Assembly (NCBI GenBank): GCA_951213105.1 | Contig: OX578139.1 | Span: 69,189,754-69,253,753, forward strand | From: Amaurobius ferox | Taxonomy: Eukaryota; Arthropoda; Arachnida; Araneae; Amaurobiidae | Direction: 5' to 3' | Length of the DNA: 64,000 nucleotides | In this document: positions 22,131 to 33,303 of the stretch, in pieces | How the letters are laid out: each line of letters begins with the position of its first letter | Numbering within the stretch: position 1 is the first letter of the stretch | Position numbers and translations under genes: made by a program | Notes under the pieces: model-generated | What the model was told of the DNA's origin: nothing | The model's input: only the letters and a program-made list of their open reading frames with translations | Databases searched by the model: none

Positions 22131-22812
22131 AAATATCGTGTTACGCTTTCAGTATAGAGATATTTACAACAATGAAACATATAATTGTTGTGAAACATAA
22201 CATTTAAATTGTAATGTTCATGACAACAATAGTTTCAAATTTTCGCCCGTAAAGAAGAAAATTTTGCGTTCAAAAGTGCATAAAAAATTGAATAACTCAT
22301 TAACTAAATCGAAATTTTAAAAAAGGGTAAAAATTCAACAATGTAGGTATATGCCAATACATGTACAACGTTTGATTTTCACATTAAATATTTCCTAAAC
22401 TAAATTTTAAACCGAAAATCGGTTTATATCAGTGTGTTTCCCTAATATTTTCCTACAAATGTACCAAATTTCATATTTTTGCATGCTATTGATTTTGCAG
22501 TACCTGACAGAGAAACTTGAGAAACGCGAAATTTGTCAAACAGCTGAGGCGACAGGGTCGGCAGAGACGACGGCAGCTTTTTTCTTTTAATATAGAGAGA
22601 TTACTATTTAAAATAGACAATTCCTTTTATAATTACTCGTTTTATGGATTCTCTGCAATATCCACATAACTGTAAAATAATTTTATTGGCTTTAAATTAA
22701 TCTTAACACACTGTGAGTACTTGTGAAAATATTGAATAGGAAGAGGTGAATTAAGAGTTATTTCTTTTTAATTCCACGAAAAGTACTTTTCTCTCTATAT
22801 TAAGTAGCTTAA

Positions 22813-22966
22813 GCCGCCGCTGCCATTGCTGCAACCGCCACCGCTGCCATTGCCGCCACCGCCACCGCTGCCATTGCCGCCACCGCCACCGCCACCGCTG
22901 CCATTGCCGCCACCGCTGCCATTGCCGCCACCGCTGCCATTGCCGCCACCGCCACCGCCACCGCAG
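22813..22966. repeat. GCC-rich minisatellite in the right foldback arm
   Basis: Tandem imperfect units built from CCGCCACCGCTGCCATTG (15-24 bases) span about 150 bases. The corresponding part of the left arm (22545-22585) holds only a short AGGCGACAGGGTCGGCAGAG sequence. Open frames through it (poly-Pro/Leu, poly-Ala/Val or WRWRQ readings) are products of the repeat, not proteins. Confidence 0.85.
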
Positions 22967-24189
22967 TTTGACAAATTTCGTGTTTCTCAAGTTTCTCTGT
23001 CACGTAGTGCAAAATCTATAGCATACAGATATATGAAATTTGTTACATTTGTAGGGAAATATTAGGGAAACACACTGATATAAACCGTTTTTCAATTTAA
23101 AATTTAGTTTACGAAATATTTAATGTCAAAATTAAAGGAAGAGTTTTTGAGCTGAAAGTTCGTCTCCTAGGCAGACTAGCAATAGCAAGACCTCGAATTT
23201 TTGGTGACATGTACCTACATAATTGAATTTTTGGTGGCATGTACCTACATAATTGAATTTTTGAAGGACTGAGCCCTTCTTTTAAATTTCAATTTAGTTA
23301 ATGAGTTATTCAATTTTTATGCACTTTTTATGCAGAATTTTCTTCTTTACGGGCGATGATTTGAAGCTATTGTTGTCACGAACAATTTAATTATTATTTA
23401 TCAAAATTATTAAAATAATTATTATTAAAAATTACAATTTAATTGTTATTTTTCATAACAATTATATGTTTCATTGTTGTAAATCTCTCTTTGCTGAAAG
23501 CGTAACACGATATTTTGTCACTGTATTACGAACAAACTGCAAAACATACAGTTATGAAATTTTGCCGTTTGTTCGTAACATAGTAAGCAATAGGTCTTAA
23601 AAGCTCGATTGCGATGCAGGCTTAACGAGCGCCAGGAAGTAAGACACGAAGCCTCCCAACTCACGAAACGGGTTTCGGGATTGGCGAGCGTAGTGAGCTG
23701 GGAGTTAAAGCCTGAAGAAATTGTTCGCAAAACGAGTTAAAGTGAGCGTCAACTAATAAAGGTGGCGAAGCCCCCACGAGTGCATCACGCCTGAGGCGTG
23801 CTCTGATTAATTAGCGGCAGAAATGAAAGGTGAATCTTGGAGTTTTACGAGCTTCAGTAAGCACAGGATACGCCGGCGGTTAGAATGTCAGAGAATGTCA
23901 ATTAACAACGAACTGCCCAACAGACGTATTACGCCTGCATAGCAAGCGGCACTAAAGTGCTCGCGAAGAGAACAGGAGGCGAAGCCTACCGACTCGCTAG
24001 GCGAAATACGGGTGTTGTCGAGCGTAGCGAGCAAGGGGTGAAAGCGTCAGGGAGCACAGGACACTTAAGAAGTCATGTGAGCCGGTCGGGTTATAAGAGG
24101 CCGCGAAGCAAGTTCCAGGACTAGTGATTGTGTTTGAATTTAAACACGCGAAGCGAGTTAACGATTTTTCAGAGGATTGAAACAGGAGT

Positions 24190-25140
24190 TGGAGCCCCTT
24201 AGTAGTTTATAAAACAATAATGCCCCACATTTCATAATGAGTCAAGCGAATACATAGTATATGCGCATACAATGCAATAGTGTTTACTATGTAAAAGTGT
24301 ACACTATGTATATAATAGAGTATGTAATAATTTACAATTAGTCATAAATTTGCTAGAATTCTCAATAAGTTTGACTTCAAAATGATATTCTCTATCAATA
24401 AAAAAACCTATAAGTCTCTTACAAGAACCCTATTGAAAAATTATATAATTGGGGTATTCGCCAAATTTCTTGTCAATGCGGACCGCTTCAAAGAACATCA
24501 AAATTGTGTCAAAAACCAAGAAATTAATAGATATTATATCGTTAATCATTGTTGGATGATTAGTCACCGGTTTGATTTTTCTTCTGCCTCCTTTGTTCAA
24601 AAGTGCTCAGCAATATTCGATTAGGATTTCTTTAAAACTTTTGATGTCAATAAAAAAATCCAGTAATCAAGTTAATTATTTTTCAATGGCACACCATTTC
24701 TTCGAGGTATGGTTTTACCATGTCTAATATTTGTTGCTCTATTTAGGTTTTTTTCTCCAAGTTGCGTTCACATACATTTAATTTATTGTTTCTTCTTTGC
24801 TTATCATATTCACAGCGCCTTATATTGTATATTTCGTATTCGCGTTTTACTTTACTTTCTTCAAACTAGGTGGCGCCACAATATTGGGTTTGTTGCTTAG
24901 CCATTCTCTATCTGATCGGCATAGTCAGTGACAATTTGAGCGTTCTGGTCCTAACTTGTTGCACTGAATAACAAAAGTAATTGATTTTCAAAACTTGCGC
25001 ATGCTTTTTAAACTTTATTAGCGCTGCATATCACTTTTTGTACCAAATTTATTATATCTATAATATATCGTCAACATCAAAATAATCATTAACATTTTTC
25101 CAGCAAAATATCATCAAATTACTAAAGCATACTAAAATTT
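24190..25140. other. AT-rich interval, no feature recognised
   Basis: No recognisable gene or repeat. Confidence 0.45.
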
Positions 25141-25141
25141 G

Positions 25142-25217
25142 CAAATTTTTGTACGTCCTTGATAGCAGACATATAAATAAGTCTACGCGCATGCTATCAA
25201 GGAAGTACAAAAATTTG
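25142..25217. repeat. 26-bp stem hairpin
   Basis: CAAATTTTTGTAC then TCCTTGATAGCA (25142-25167) is the reverse complement of 25192-25217 with a single mismatch. The loop is 24 bases. It could be a tiny MITE or a precursor-like RNA hairpin; no relative was found in the window. Confidence 0.75.
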
Positions 25218-25289
25218 TTCTTCCAAGTAGCAGCTATATTTATTGTGTATATAATAAAATTTATGTTTCGATATCTTTATTCCTGTCCA

Positions 25290-25552
25290 GTATTCATGGC
25301 TTCCAGTATTCATGGCTTGTAACGTTTTTACCAAATTCCATTCCAATCGCTCCGCTCGTTCGTGAGATATCATCTCCACAGAGTCGCTGACACACACACA
25401 CGCACACACACAGACATCACCCCCAAAAATGTTCAATTCGTGATCAGGGATGCTTGAAACGTGCTCTCCCGTCGAAAACACGAATTCGAATTTTCGACCC
25501 TGTCTTAATACTTTCCTTATATTTACATTATACTATGTAAATAAGGAAAGTA
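25290..25552 (+). repeat. Family A element, 3' fragment
   Basis: Contains the TTCCAGTATTCATGG, AATCGCTCCGCTCGTTCGTGA, short (CA)n, GATCAGGGATGCTTGAAACG and terminal palindrome blocks. It is truncated at the 5' side. A 14-base unit (CTTCCAGTATTCAT) is locally duplicated at its left edge. Confidence 0.75.
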
Positions 25553-25556
25553 ATAA

Positions 25557-25846
25557 ATGGATATAAAAATATATCTCATAAATGAATGATTTTCTTTTAA
25601 TTATAGCAATTTCGGACTGCATACATTACTTTCATTATTTTGGCAAAGAGTTTTTAAACCTATATATTGTGTTTAGCTGATAAACTCATATATTGTGTTT
25701 AGCCAATAAATTCATTTAGCCGATTGTTGAAACAGAAAAAAATTGAACGGGTATATCTTCTAATACAATTTTAGTGTTTTCATTTAGTACATACAAACGG
25801 GATCAGGATGTTTTATTCAGATTTACAAATTCAGAGCTACGAATTT
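25557..25846 (+). repeat. Direct repeat, copy 1
   Basis: Starts ATGGATATAAAAATATATCT right after the family A 3' end and matches 26137-26434 along about 290 bases (AACGGGTATATCTTC, TTTTAGTGTTTTCATTTAG, AATTCAGAGCTACGAATT). Confidence 0.75.
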
Positions 25847-25849
25847 GGC

Positions 25850-25935
25850 GGTATATCGCTAACTTGGTTGATTTCTTAAACGTTGCCAAATTGACTGAAA
25901 TGTTTCCAAATTGATAAAAATGACGTAAATCAAAG
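25850..25935 (-). repeat. Family A-like core relic
   Basis: GGCGGTATATCGCTAACTTG followed by CGTTGCCAAATTGAC and AATTGATAAAAATGACG resembles the reversed GTCGCCAAGTTGGCGACATT core of family A. No ends remain. Confidence 0.4.
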
Positions 25936-26136
25936 ACAAAATCAATCAATCAAATCAATTAACAAAACAAAATATGTTTTGTTAGAAGAAAGTACTGTAT
26001 AAAGAAATCAAAATGGTTATTTAATTTCGCATTTTACGAGGAAGATTCTATCTTATATCATGTTGCTCAGCAACGCAATTAAATTAAATGTGTTCTTTAA
26101 TTTTTATTATTATTTTTTCGATTTGAATAATAAATA

Positions 26137-26434
26137 AATGGATATAAAAATATATTTTATAAATGAAAGGCTTGATTTTTTTAATTATATTAATTGCGAG
26201 CTGCGTACATCACTTTCATTTATTCTGGCAGAGAGTTTTCAAGCTAATATATTGTGTTTAGCTAATAAGTTCATATTGTGTTTACCCAATAAATTCATTT
26301 ATCCAATTGTTGAAACAGAAAAAGATTGTTGAACAGAACGGGTATATCTTCAAATACAATTTTAGTGTTTTTATTTAGAATATACAAACGGAATCACGAT
26401 ATTTTATTCAAATTTGAAATTCAGAGCTACGAAT
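26137..26434 (+). repeat. Direct repeat, copy 2
   Basis: Second copy of the 25557-25846 repeat. It runs straight into a 5'-truncated family B element. Confidence 0.75.
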
Positions 26435-26446
26435 TAATTAGCTAAG

Positions 26447-27476
26447 ATAATTTATTATATTTGAAAACTTCATCGAAAACAACTGAAATTCATTCAAATG
26501 ACATCATAGAAAAAATAACATGCCTGGCTCTCTCTATAAAAGCAGCACTTCATTCATAAATAATGTCCCATTCATGTTATTCATCCCAATACTATAATAA
26601 TTTATTTTATTTAAACATTAAGACCATGGAGCTACAAGTAATTAAACTCTATGTGTAAAACATCATCGAAAAAAAATCGTCCTTCTCTTTGTAAAATCAA
26701 TGAATATTTCATTCATATCAGCTATGCAGACTCCATGAACTAAATGATTTTGTGTTAAAGAAATACAGCAATTCTAATACAGCTCATTCTACATATTTTG
26801 CTGTTTACATTTTACATAGGTGAAAAATAGGCTTCGTAGTAGAAATAATCAAATTTGGAGGAGCATTTAAACTCAAATATATTGTAATTGCGTTGTTTCA
26901 GTATGTAGATGCACAGAATTTAAACAAAAATAAAGTGGTTTTAGGACGGATACAACACTCAATATGAATTAAAAAGAACTTTAAAAATCACGATTTTGCG
27001 ATAAGATGGATGCCATATATCATTTTGAAGTGGGTCATGTGATCTTTTCATATCATGATCACGTGATCGCTTCATTTAAGAGGTGTTAATATTATTTTAA
27101 TTTTTATTTAAAAAACTACTGAATATATTTCGCTGAATTTTTTTTATATATTTTATGGAACAATTTGAATATTACCTAAAATTTTCGAAGCAATTTGTGA
27201 ATTTAAAATCCGCTTCAAAAATGTTTGAAAAATTAGGTCCCATTGGGCTCAATGTAGTTCATTTTTTCAATCCGGGTTCAATTCAAAACTAATTGGGTGA
27301 CATTATTCATTTATATTTCCAGACGTCCTACAGACTGTCTGAACAACATACTAAAATTTCATTTTGATTAAGTCATTTTTACGGCAGTTATCGTGCTAAC
27401 GGACAGACAGACAGACAGAAAGAAAGACAGAATGAACAAAGTCATAAACACTTTTCAACTTTGTTGTAAAGTGTTA
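26447..27476 (+). mobile_element. Family B element, 5' truncated, copy 4
   Basis: Begins inside the second internal block (AAGATAATTTATTATATTTG) and runs to the intact 3' hairpin. TATAAAAG lies at 26535. The mini-ORF (26626) reads MELQVIKLYV then stop. Confidence 0.82.
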
Positions 27477-27649
27477 AAAACTGGACTGCGTAATGGCAGT
27501 AAAATGTGATATTCTACAGTAAAAGCTGCAAAATAAATAGATGAAAATATATTGTAATGTAAAAACAAGAGAATGTATAAGTAAGGCTAAAATAAGATAC
27601 TAAGGAGAGTATATTAAGAATTTTAGGCTATTCGAAATTTATTAACTAT

Positions 27650-27969
27650 ACCATTTACTAAATATGTTGGATATTCACATAATTTACTGATAATTTTGAG
27701 GTTATTAATGTGCAAAGCATGTGAAATTTTTTATCTGATAATCTATAAATTCTAAAAAGTTGATTAAGAATAATATTTCTAAACAATTGAATCGAGTTGG
27801 AGGAATTAAAAGGTTTTATTAATATTGAATTTAAAAAAGTATTTTTTATCATGTAAATTAGTAACTATCCCATTAGTAGGTTCTATAATTAGATTTAAAT
27901 CCAAATAATTAATATTTTTACTAATAGTAGTTTCATTAGGTATTAATTCCAAATTATCCGGATAGAAAT
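27650..27969 (-). pseudogene. Naiad-type RT C-terminal (thumb) region
   Basis: After a frameshift the minus strand reads HIDFYPDNLELIPNETTI, INYLDLNLIIEPTN, then SNSIQLFRNIILNQLFRIY. The counterpart in the second copy (36880-37060) reads DFYPPNLSLIPNESNISSS and VNFLDLTYSL, confirming that it is coding-derived. Confidence 0.6.
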
Positions 27970-28620
27970 CTATATGACATAATTATCAGTAAATACTAAG
28001 CAAATCAGATCATCTACATATCTGTAAATTTTATAATCTATAGAAGTAAAGAAGTTTTCATAATGATATAGGAATAAATTAGCTAACATACTGCTACTAC
28101 AGCCACCTTGAGGAACCCCTGAGACTTGTAAGTATAATTTATTACCTTGAAAAATATAATTATTGAAAAGAACAAAATGGAGAAGTTTAGGAAAATTGGT
28201 AAATTTAGTTAGATGAGAATGATTAGTAATATAGGCATTATATAAAGCTAATATGACATCATAAAGATCAGTGATCTTAGTATTATTAAATAGATCTTTA
28301 AAATCAAAAGTTTGCAATCCTATTATTTTACCTAGTGATGTTAATTTATTTTTTAATTCTTTACTATTATTTAGAATAATGTAGTTATCACTAGAATCTC
28401 GTAAAATACTATTTAGTACATTTAAATAATTTAGTAATAATTTACTAGCAGTAGTAGAGTATGAATTATGACCACTAGTTACAGTTGTAAATTTAATAGG
28501 ATTTTTATGAAATTTACGAATAAGCACAATATATGAAAATTTCAAAAATTTATTAATTGTATCTAAATCACTATACATATTGATAATTTTCAATTTGATA
28601 CTTTTAACAAAGTGTTTCAA
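27970..28620 (-). pseudogene. Naiad-type reverse transcriptase palm
   Basis: A 216-codon frame contains VLIRKFHKNPIKF (fingers), LQTFDFKDLFNN (motif A), VSGVPQGGCSSSMLANLF (motif B) and YRYVDDLICL with the catalytic YVDD at 28009-28020. All catalytic aspartates are present, so the palm decayed last. The first residues shown by the frame start at a TTG and are not a true start; the coding region continues upstream in another frame. Confidence 0.78.
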
Positions 28621-28811
28621 GTACTATAAATTACTCAAGTACTATAAAGTACTATTAACAGAGTGTTAATCGAGTTTAAATAGACTATTATTTTTTGAAT
28701 AATCTAACAGATATTGTATATAGAATTTTTTGCAGATAATAGCATAATTATTAGAGGCTTTATCAACATAAGTAATAACAAAAGCTTTATGTAAATAATT
28801 TATAGAATGTT

Positions 28812-29668
28812 TTATAATATCCATATTATATATAGATCTAGATAAATTGATACTCCAAATGGCATTTTAATAGACTTTAAAATAGTAAATTCCCACATAT
28901 TAAATGCCTCTAAAGGCTGAGCATATTTAGAAGCTAATCCATAAATAACTTTATCAAGGTCAAGATTTATTGATTTTAAGACTTTATTAGAATTATTACA
29001 AGAAGGTAACCTGAATTTTGTACCAAATGACATTAAGGTTCTTAAAGATTTATCTTTAACTATGGCTATGTCTCCAGTAACTATATGCCTCAAGTGTGGA
29101 TTTATAAAATTAGCATAATTATCAACTCTACAAATACATTCACCATCCAAATTTTTTGAGGAATCTTTATCGACTGATAGAGATTGAAAAATTTCATTGT
29201 AATTAAAAATTGTTCTACTAATAGGCTTGTTGTATTTAAAAATCTTAGTGGCATTCAAATCCTTAACAGGCAATAAGTGATGAAACCGATTAAATAAATT
29301 CCTAAAATTGATAGAATTATAAATGGGATGCTTAAAAGATATTACACAATAAGAATTAGAACAATTATTATTATGAAAATGATTAAGTTTTATTTTTAAA
29401 TATTTTGATCTAGTAATGAGCAAATCATAGAAAATATGATTAAAATGTTCATTAGTTAGATTTAATTTTAAGAAAATAGCATAAACTGTATTTAATTATT
29501 TTTCCTTAACCGAAAATACCCATGATTTTATAAATGTCCATTGAAATGAGTTGTTAAAATGTTGATGCATACTTTTAATCTCAGCTTTAAAATCATGGTG
29601 AGGGGAGCTTCCTTTACCGCGTATAAATCCTTTGAGCTTAGCCGAATTTCTATTATGTAACAGAGGAT
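28812..29668 (-). pseudogene. Naiad-type CxC linker and RT N-terminal region
   Basis: After the frameshift the frame reads LNPLLHNRNSAKLKGFIRGK and SFQWTFIKSWVFSVKEK, passes a TAA at 29496-29498, and continues in the same frame. It includes GECICRVDNY, whose CxC lies at 29130-29138, followed by HIVTGDIAIV and MSFGTKFRLP. Another frameshift near 28835 precedes YVDKASNNYAIICKKFY. The CxC motif joining endonuclease to RT is the diagnostic feature of this clade. The same order (HIITSDLNIV, YGTKFRI, DKAANNHAIICK) appears at 37478-38257. Confidence 0.7.
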
Positions 29669-30240
29669 TCAAAAAAGATGATTAAAAATGGAATATTTAT
29701 TGCTTACAAATATATTTTTTACAATATTACCATTGAGATATAATTGATTTAATCCATATGGAAAAAAAGTACAATTTGATTTAATGTATAAGTTTTCAAA
29801 GAACATTCTATCAGCTATATTAGTTTTTATATCCAAAATATGTATAGTAATATTTTCAAAACCATGTTTAGCAAAGTGTTTATATTCAATTTTATTAGAA
29901 GTAGGAAGAAAATTATTATTGAGGATAAATTTTTTGACATGATCTCTGTGAACATTCATTCGTAGATGAATAGAATTACTGATCTGTCTTATATAAGATG
30001 AATTACATATGTTACAGGATATTTTGTAGATGCAATTAAAAATTTTACAGAAAGACTTTTGGCTACTTTGATTGGTAATTTCAGAGTTAGAAGCAAATGG
30101 GCAGGTTTTGCAATTTTTATTCTTACATTTATTGAAGTTATAATTCTTAGCTGGGCAATTATTATATCTAAAACTATCCATGGCACAATGCTGGTAAATG
30201 GATATCAGTCTAAAAAATTCCCAACATAAATTGAAAATAC
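29669..30240 (-). pseudogene. Naiad-type GIY-YIG endonuclease domain
   Basis: Open from just after a TAG near 30240. A Cys-rich stretch comes first (NKCKNKNCKTCPF, a likely zinc knuckle), then NCIYKISCNICNSSYIRQ (GIY-YIG core with the G of YIG changed to R), HLRMNVHRDHVKK (conserved arginine and histidine), HFAKHGFENITIHIL and MFFENLYIK with the family's catalytic glutamate. The frame ends in TGA (29669-29671) after a T-run, where a one-base shift restores the frame LNPLLHNRNSAKL, so this is a frameshift rather than selenocysteine recoding. The nuclease would nick the target DNA for primed reverse transcription. Confidence 0.72.
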
Positions 30241-31090
30241 CGGGCGATATCTATCAAATTATATAATAATATAAATATATTTGCCAGTCACTAAATCAAA
30301 TAAAAAGTGTAATTCATAATGGTAATAGTAATTTTATACAGTACAACAGTATAACATATAGAAATTAATAATAGAAATAAAATAATTGCTTATATATAAG
30401 TATAAACAACTAAGTCCAAGTAAAACCTACTAATAATGTAGTAAGGAGGATATTACAAGAAAAAAAAGAAATGATTTAACCATAAAGTTACTATCAATTC
30501 TAAACTAGATTAAATAAAACACAAGGTATTATAAAATACATAAAGTGTAATTCTTGGATTCACATAGAATCCTATCCAATTAGGTAAAAATAATTAGTTT
30601 GTACTAAAAAGTACAGTTTATGCAATTAAAAAAGGTTTCAAAATAACATCAGTACTACAATCCCATAAGTAATTACCCAGTCATAAAATTACAAAAATTA
30701 CTGAAATAGTAAGAAGAAATAACAATAGATGGCAGCACTTGAATTTGTATCTTCTAATATTACATTACTAATGGCTAAAGAAAAATTGCAATACATATAA
30801 ATATAACATGTAAAATTTACTAAATTAAAAAAACAGAAAGGAAGAGAACGATTTATAATACTTATAGCATATTTATAATTAATAACCTAGGCAAATAAAA
30901 AAAAAAAAAAATAGGAGAATGGGCCACAGAAAACTTCAAACAACATTGGAAGAAAGTAGATTTAAAAGTAATACATAATAATAATTATAATAAATAATTA
31001 CATTACTAAATTTAGCGCAAATACAGCATAAATTTGAATAGATTGCAAATAGAATGTTTCTTTAATACGAAGCATACAAAAGGAATTAGA
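30241..31090. other. AT-rich interval, no feature recognised
   Basis: Very AT-rich; no gene recognised. It may include the untranslated 5' part of the Naiad-type element, but no terminal repeat was identified. Confidence 0.4.
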
Positions 31091-31094
31091 ACAG

Positions 31095-31160
31095 TGTTGA
31101 AGACCCAGACCGACCGACTCGTCAACAAGGACATGAGCAGGAATTAGAACAGTGTGTAGA
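31095..31160 (-). repeat. SINE tail fragment
   Basis: GTGTTGAAGACCCAGACCGA followed by CCGACTCGTC resembles the SINE 3' tail variant near 56700 (GTTGAAGACCCTGACCG, GGCTCGTCCTGAGGAC). AGGAATTAGAACAGTGT occurs on both sides of it (31080-31096 and 31139-31155), so the fragment looks like an insertion with a 17-base duplication. Confidence 0.6.
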
Positions 31161-31307
31161 AATGAATAGTTAGATATACTAAACTTAGAGTAAGAATGTA
31201 TGAATGCCAATGCAATATACATTTAATTTATTGCGCAAATTCAGCTAATAAATAAAGCGTTTTCAATAAAAAAATTTAAAATAGTAAATCCAATACATAT
31301 ATGTATA

Positions 31308-31343
31308 TGCATATATATATATATATATATGTATATGTATATT

Positions 31344-31375
<32 letters not shown>

Positions 31376-31388
31376 GGTGTGTGTGTAT
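31308..31388. repeat. (TA)n/(TG)n microsatellite
   Basis: Alternating ATATAT runs with G interruptions pass into a (TG)n tract. Confidence 0.9.
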
Positions 31389-31389
31389 T

Positions 31390-32118
31390 AGATGGAATAA
31401 TAACCAATTTCGAGTAATTACGAAAAATTAAAACAATCAATTCACCAAAGCAACCACGGCTATCATGCCGAAAGAAGAAATGAACAGCACTGGCTTAAAT
31501 TGGAAGTTAATTAGACTAGATTTTTTATCAGATCTGTGCTTCTAACCCTAATTAACACAAACAAATGCTTGTTTCAAATATCGCAATAGTATGTTACTAT
31601 AAATGTCATAAACTCATACTACAAGCATTGAAAGAGGAAAAATTGAAAAATTATTAAAAAATTACATATTACCATGAACCATGAGGCGGGAACTCAGTAT
31701 ACACACGAAATGAAAGCGAGCAGTTGTAACTGAATGAAGAAAGTCGAGATGTATCCGGGAGAAGGAGAAGAGAATAGAATATGGAATCAGAGGGTAACAA
31801 ATAGTCGAAGGGATCTCCACTGAAACCCATCCAGGGAGTTAGAGTTACAGACAGGACAACCATAATTAATAAAATGTAAACAGTATGAACATAAAACATA
31901 GATGAAAAATCTTACTATAAAGTGATTCATAGGAGAAGTGAGTAAACGAGCGAGTATGCGACTAACACCATTAGAGGGGGCTCAAATCCTTGTTACAAAC
32001 TGGTTAATATTACATATTTTTATCGAAAATAATTTTCAAAATATTAAATATTTCTGTATCTCATTTTCTAATTTTTTGTTTTTCATTTGATTTTTGTTTA
32101 TTTTATTAATTTTAATTT
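31390..32118. other. Interval without recognised feature
   Basis: No recognisable gene or repeat. Confidence 0.45.
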
Positions 32119-33192
32119 TTACACTTTACAACATAGTTGAAAAGTGTTTATGACATTATTCATTCTATCTGTCTGTCTGTCTGTCAGTTCGCTCGATAAC
32201 TGCCGTAAAAATGACTTTATGAAAATGAAATTTTAGTATGTTGTTGAGACGTTCCATATGGGAATGTAAATGAATAATATCACCCAATTAGTTTTGGATT
32301 GAACCTGGGTTGAAAAAATGAAATGCAGTGGACCCTATGGGACCTAATTTTTCAAACATTTTTTAAGCGAAATTAAAATTTACAAACTGCTTTGAAAATT
32401 TTAGGAAATATTCAAATTATTCCATAAAATATATAAAAATTTTCAACAAAATATGTTCGGTAAGCCTCTATCTTGTGTCAAAATCCAGATTTTTAAAGAT
32501 CTTTCTAATTTATATTTAGTTTTGCATTCGTTGTAAAGCCGCTTTATTTTTTTCTGCGCATGTATATACTTCGTCAATGCAATTACAATATTTTTTAGTT
32601 TAAATGATCATCAAACTTTGATTATTTCTACAACGGAGCCTAATTTTCACATTTGGAGAATATAAACACATCAAGCTGTAAGATGAGTTGTATAAGAATT
32701 GCTGAATTTCTTTAAAGCAAAATTATTTAGCTCTGGAATCTGCAATATAGCTGATATGAATAAAACATTCATTGATTTTACATAGAGAAGCAGACGATTC
32801 TATTGTATTGACTTTTCGATGAAGTTTTAAGCATGGAGTTAGAAAGTATTTTTACTTTCATAGCTTTAAGTTTTTAAGTAAAATGAATCATTGTAGTATT
32901 GTGATAATTTTCAAAATATCGCCGCTGAATGAAGGGAATGGAAAAAGTTTATGAATGAAATGTTCACTTCTTTTATACAGAGAGCCAGGCGATTTTTATT
33001 TCGATGACGTTTCACTAAACTTCATTTGCTTTCGATGAAGTTTGCAAATATAATAAATTATTGTAGTATTGTGATAATTCTAAGACTATTACCGCAGAAT
33101 GTATCGCATTTTAGAGATGTTTAAATAAAATTGAATTGCAGTTGGATAGTGTTTCATAATCAATGCTTTATGCATGATTGATCTTTCTTGTT
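32119..33192 (-). mobile_element. Family B element, one-block subfamily, minus strand
   Basis: The 3' hairpin (TTTACACTTTACAACATAG) is at the left and the 5' end (GATCTTTCTTGTT) at the right. Only one CGATACATTC-type block is present, in contrast to two in the plus-strand copies. The reversed TATA box lies near 32970. It is more diverged than the copy at 188. Confidence 0.8.
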
Positions 33193-33227
33193 ATATAATC
33201 GCATAATGAATAATAATCATAATTGGT

Positions 33228-33252
33228 TTTATATATATATATATATAGATAG

Positions 33253-33303
<51 letters not shown>

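Larger units (their letters stand above)
21475..24130. mobile_element. Giant foldback element (long inverted repeat)
   Basis: Left arm about 21475-22590 and right arm about 22775-24130 are diverged reverse complements around an AT-rich centre (22600-22770). Matching landmarks are CTGGAACTTGCTTCGC / its complement (21478 vs 24105-24125), TTAAGTGTCCTGTGCTCCCT, GGTAGGCTTCGCCTCCTGTT, GAAGCTCGTAAAACTCCAAG, GTGAGTTGGGAGGCTTCGT, GCCTGCATCGCAATC, and the block around TTCGTAATACAGTGA. The outer arms are GC-rich and packed with short CTTCGCGAGC / CTCGCTACRCTCG words. No transposase was seen. The structure fits a foldback-type DNA transposon or an inverted duplication. Confidence 0.8.
27640..30240 (-). 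mobile_element. Naiad-type Penelope-like element (N-terminal GIY-YIG)
   Basis: Reading the minus strand from 30240 to 27640, the domain order is GIY-YIG endonuclease, CxC linker, then RT. Canonical Penelope-like elements have the endonuclease after the RT; the permuted order with a CxC motif defines the Naiad/Chlamys group of N-terminal-EN elements, and Naiads are known from spiders. The reading frame is broken by several single-base shifts and stops but keeps most motifs, so decay is moderate. Part of the RT fingers near 28620-28680 is replaced by short AAGTACTATAAA-type repeats. Ends and pseudo-LTRs were not identified. Confidence 0.75.

Noticed and set aside
22751..23065. Poly-Pro/Leu, poly-Ala/Val and WRWRQ open frames on both strands
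   Set aside because: All three arise from the same GCC-rich minisatellite and exist on overlapping strands at once.
29669..29671. UGA as a selenocysteine codon in the Naiad endonuclease
   Set aside because: A one-base shift in the adjacent T-run restores a convincing frame, while reading through UGA leads to unrelated sequence and a stop.
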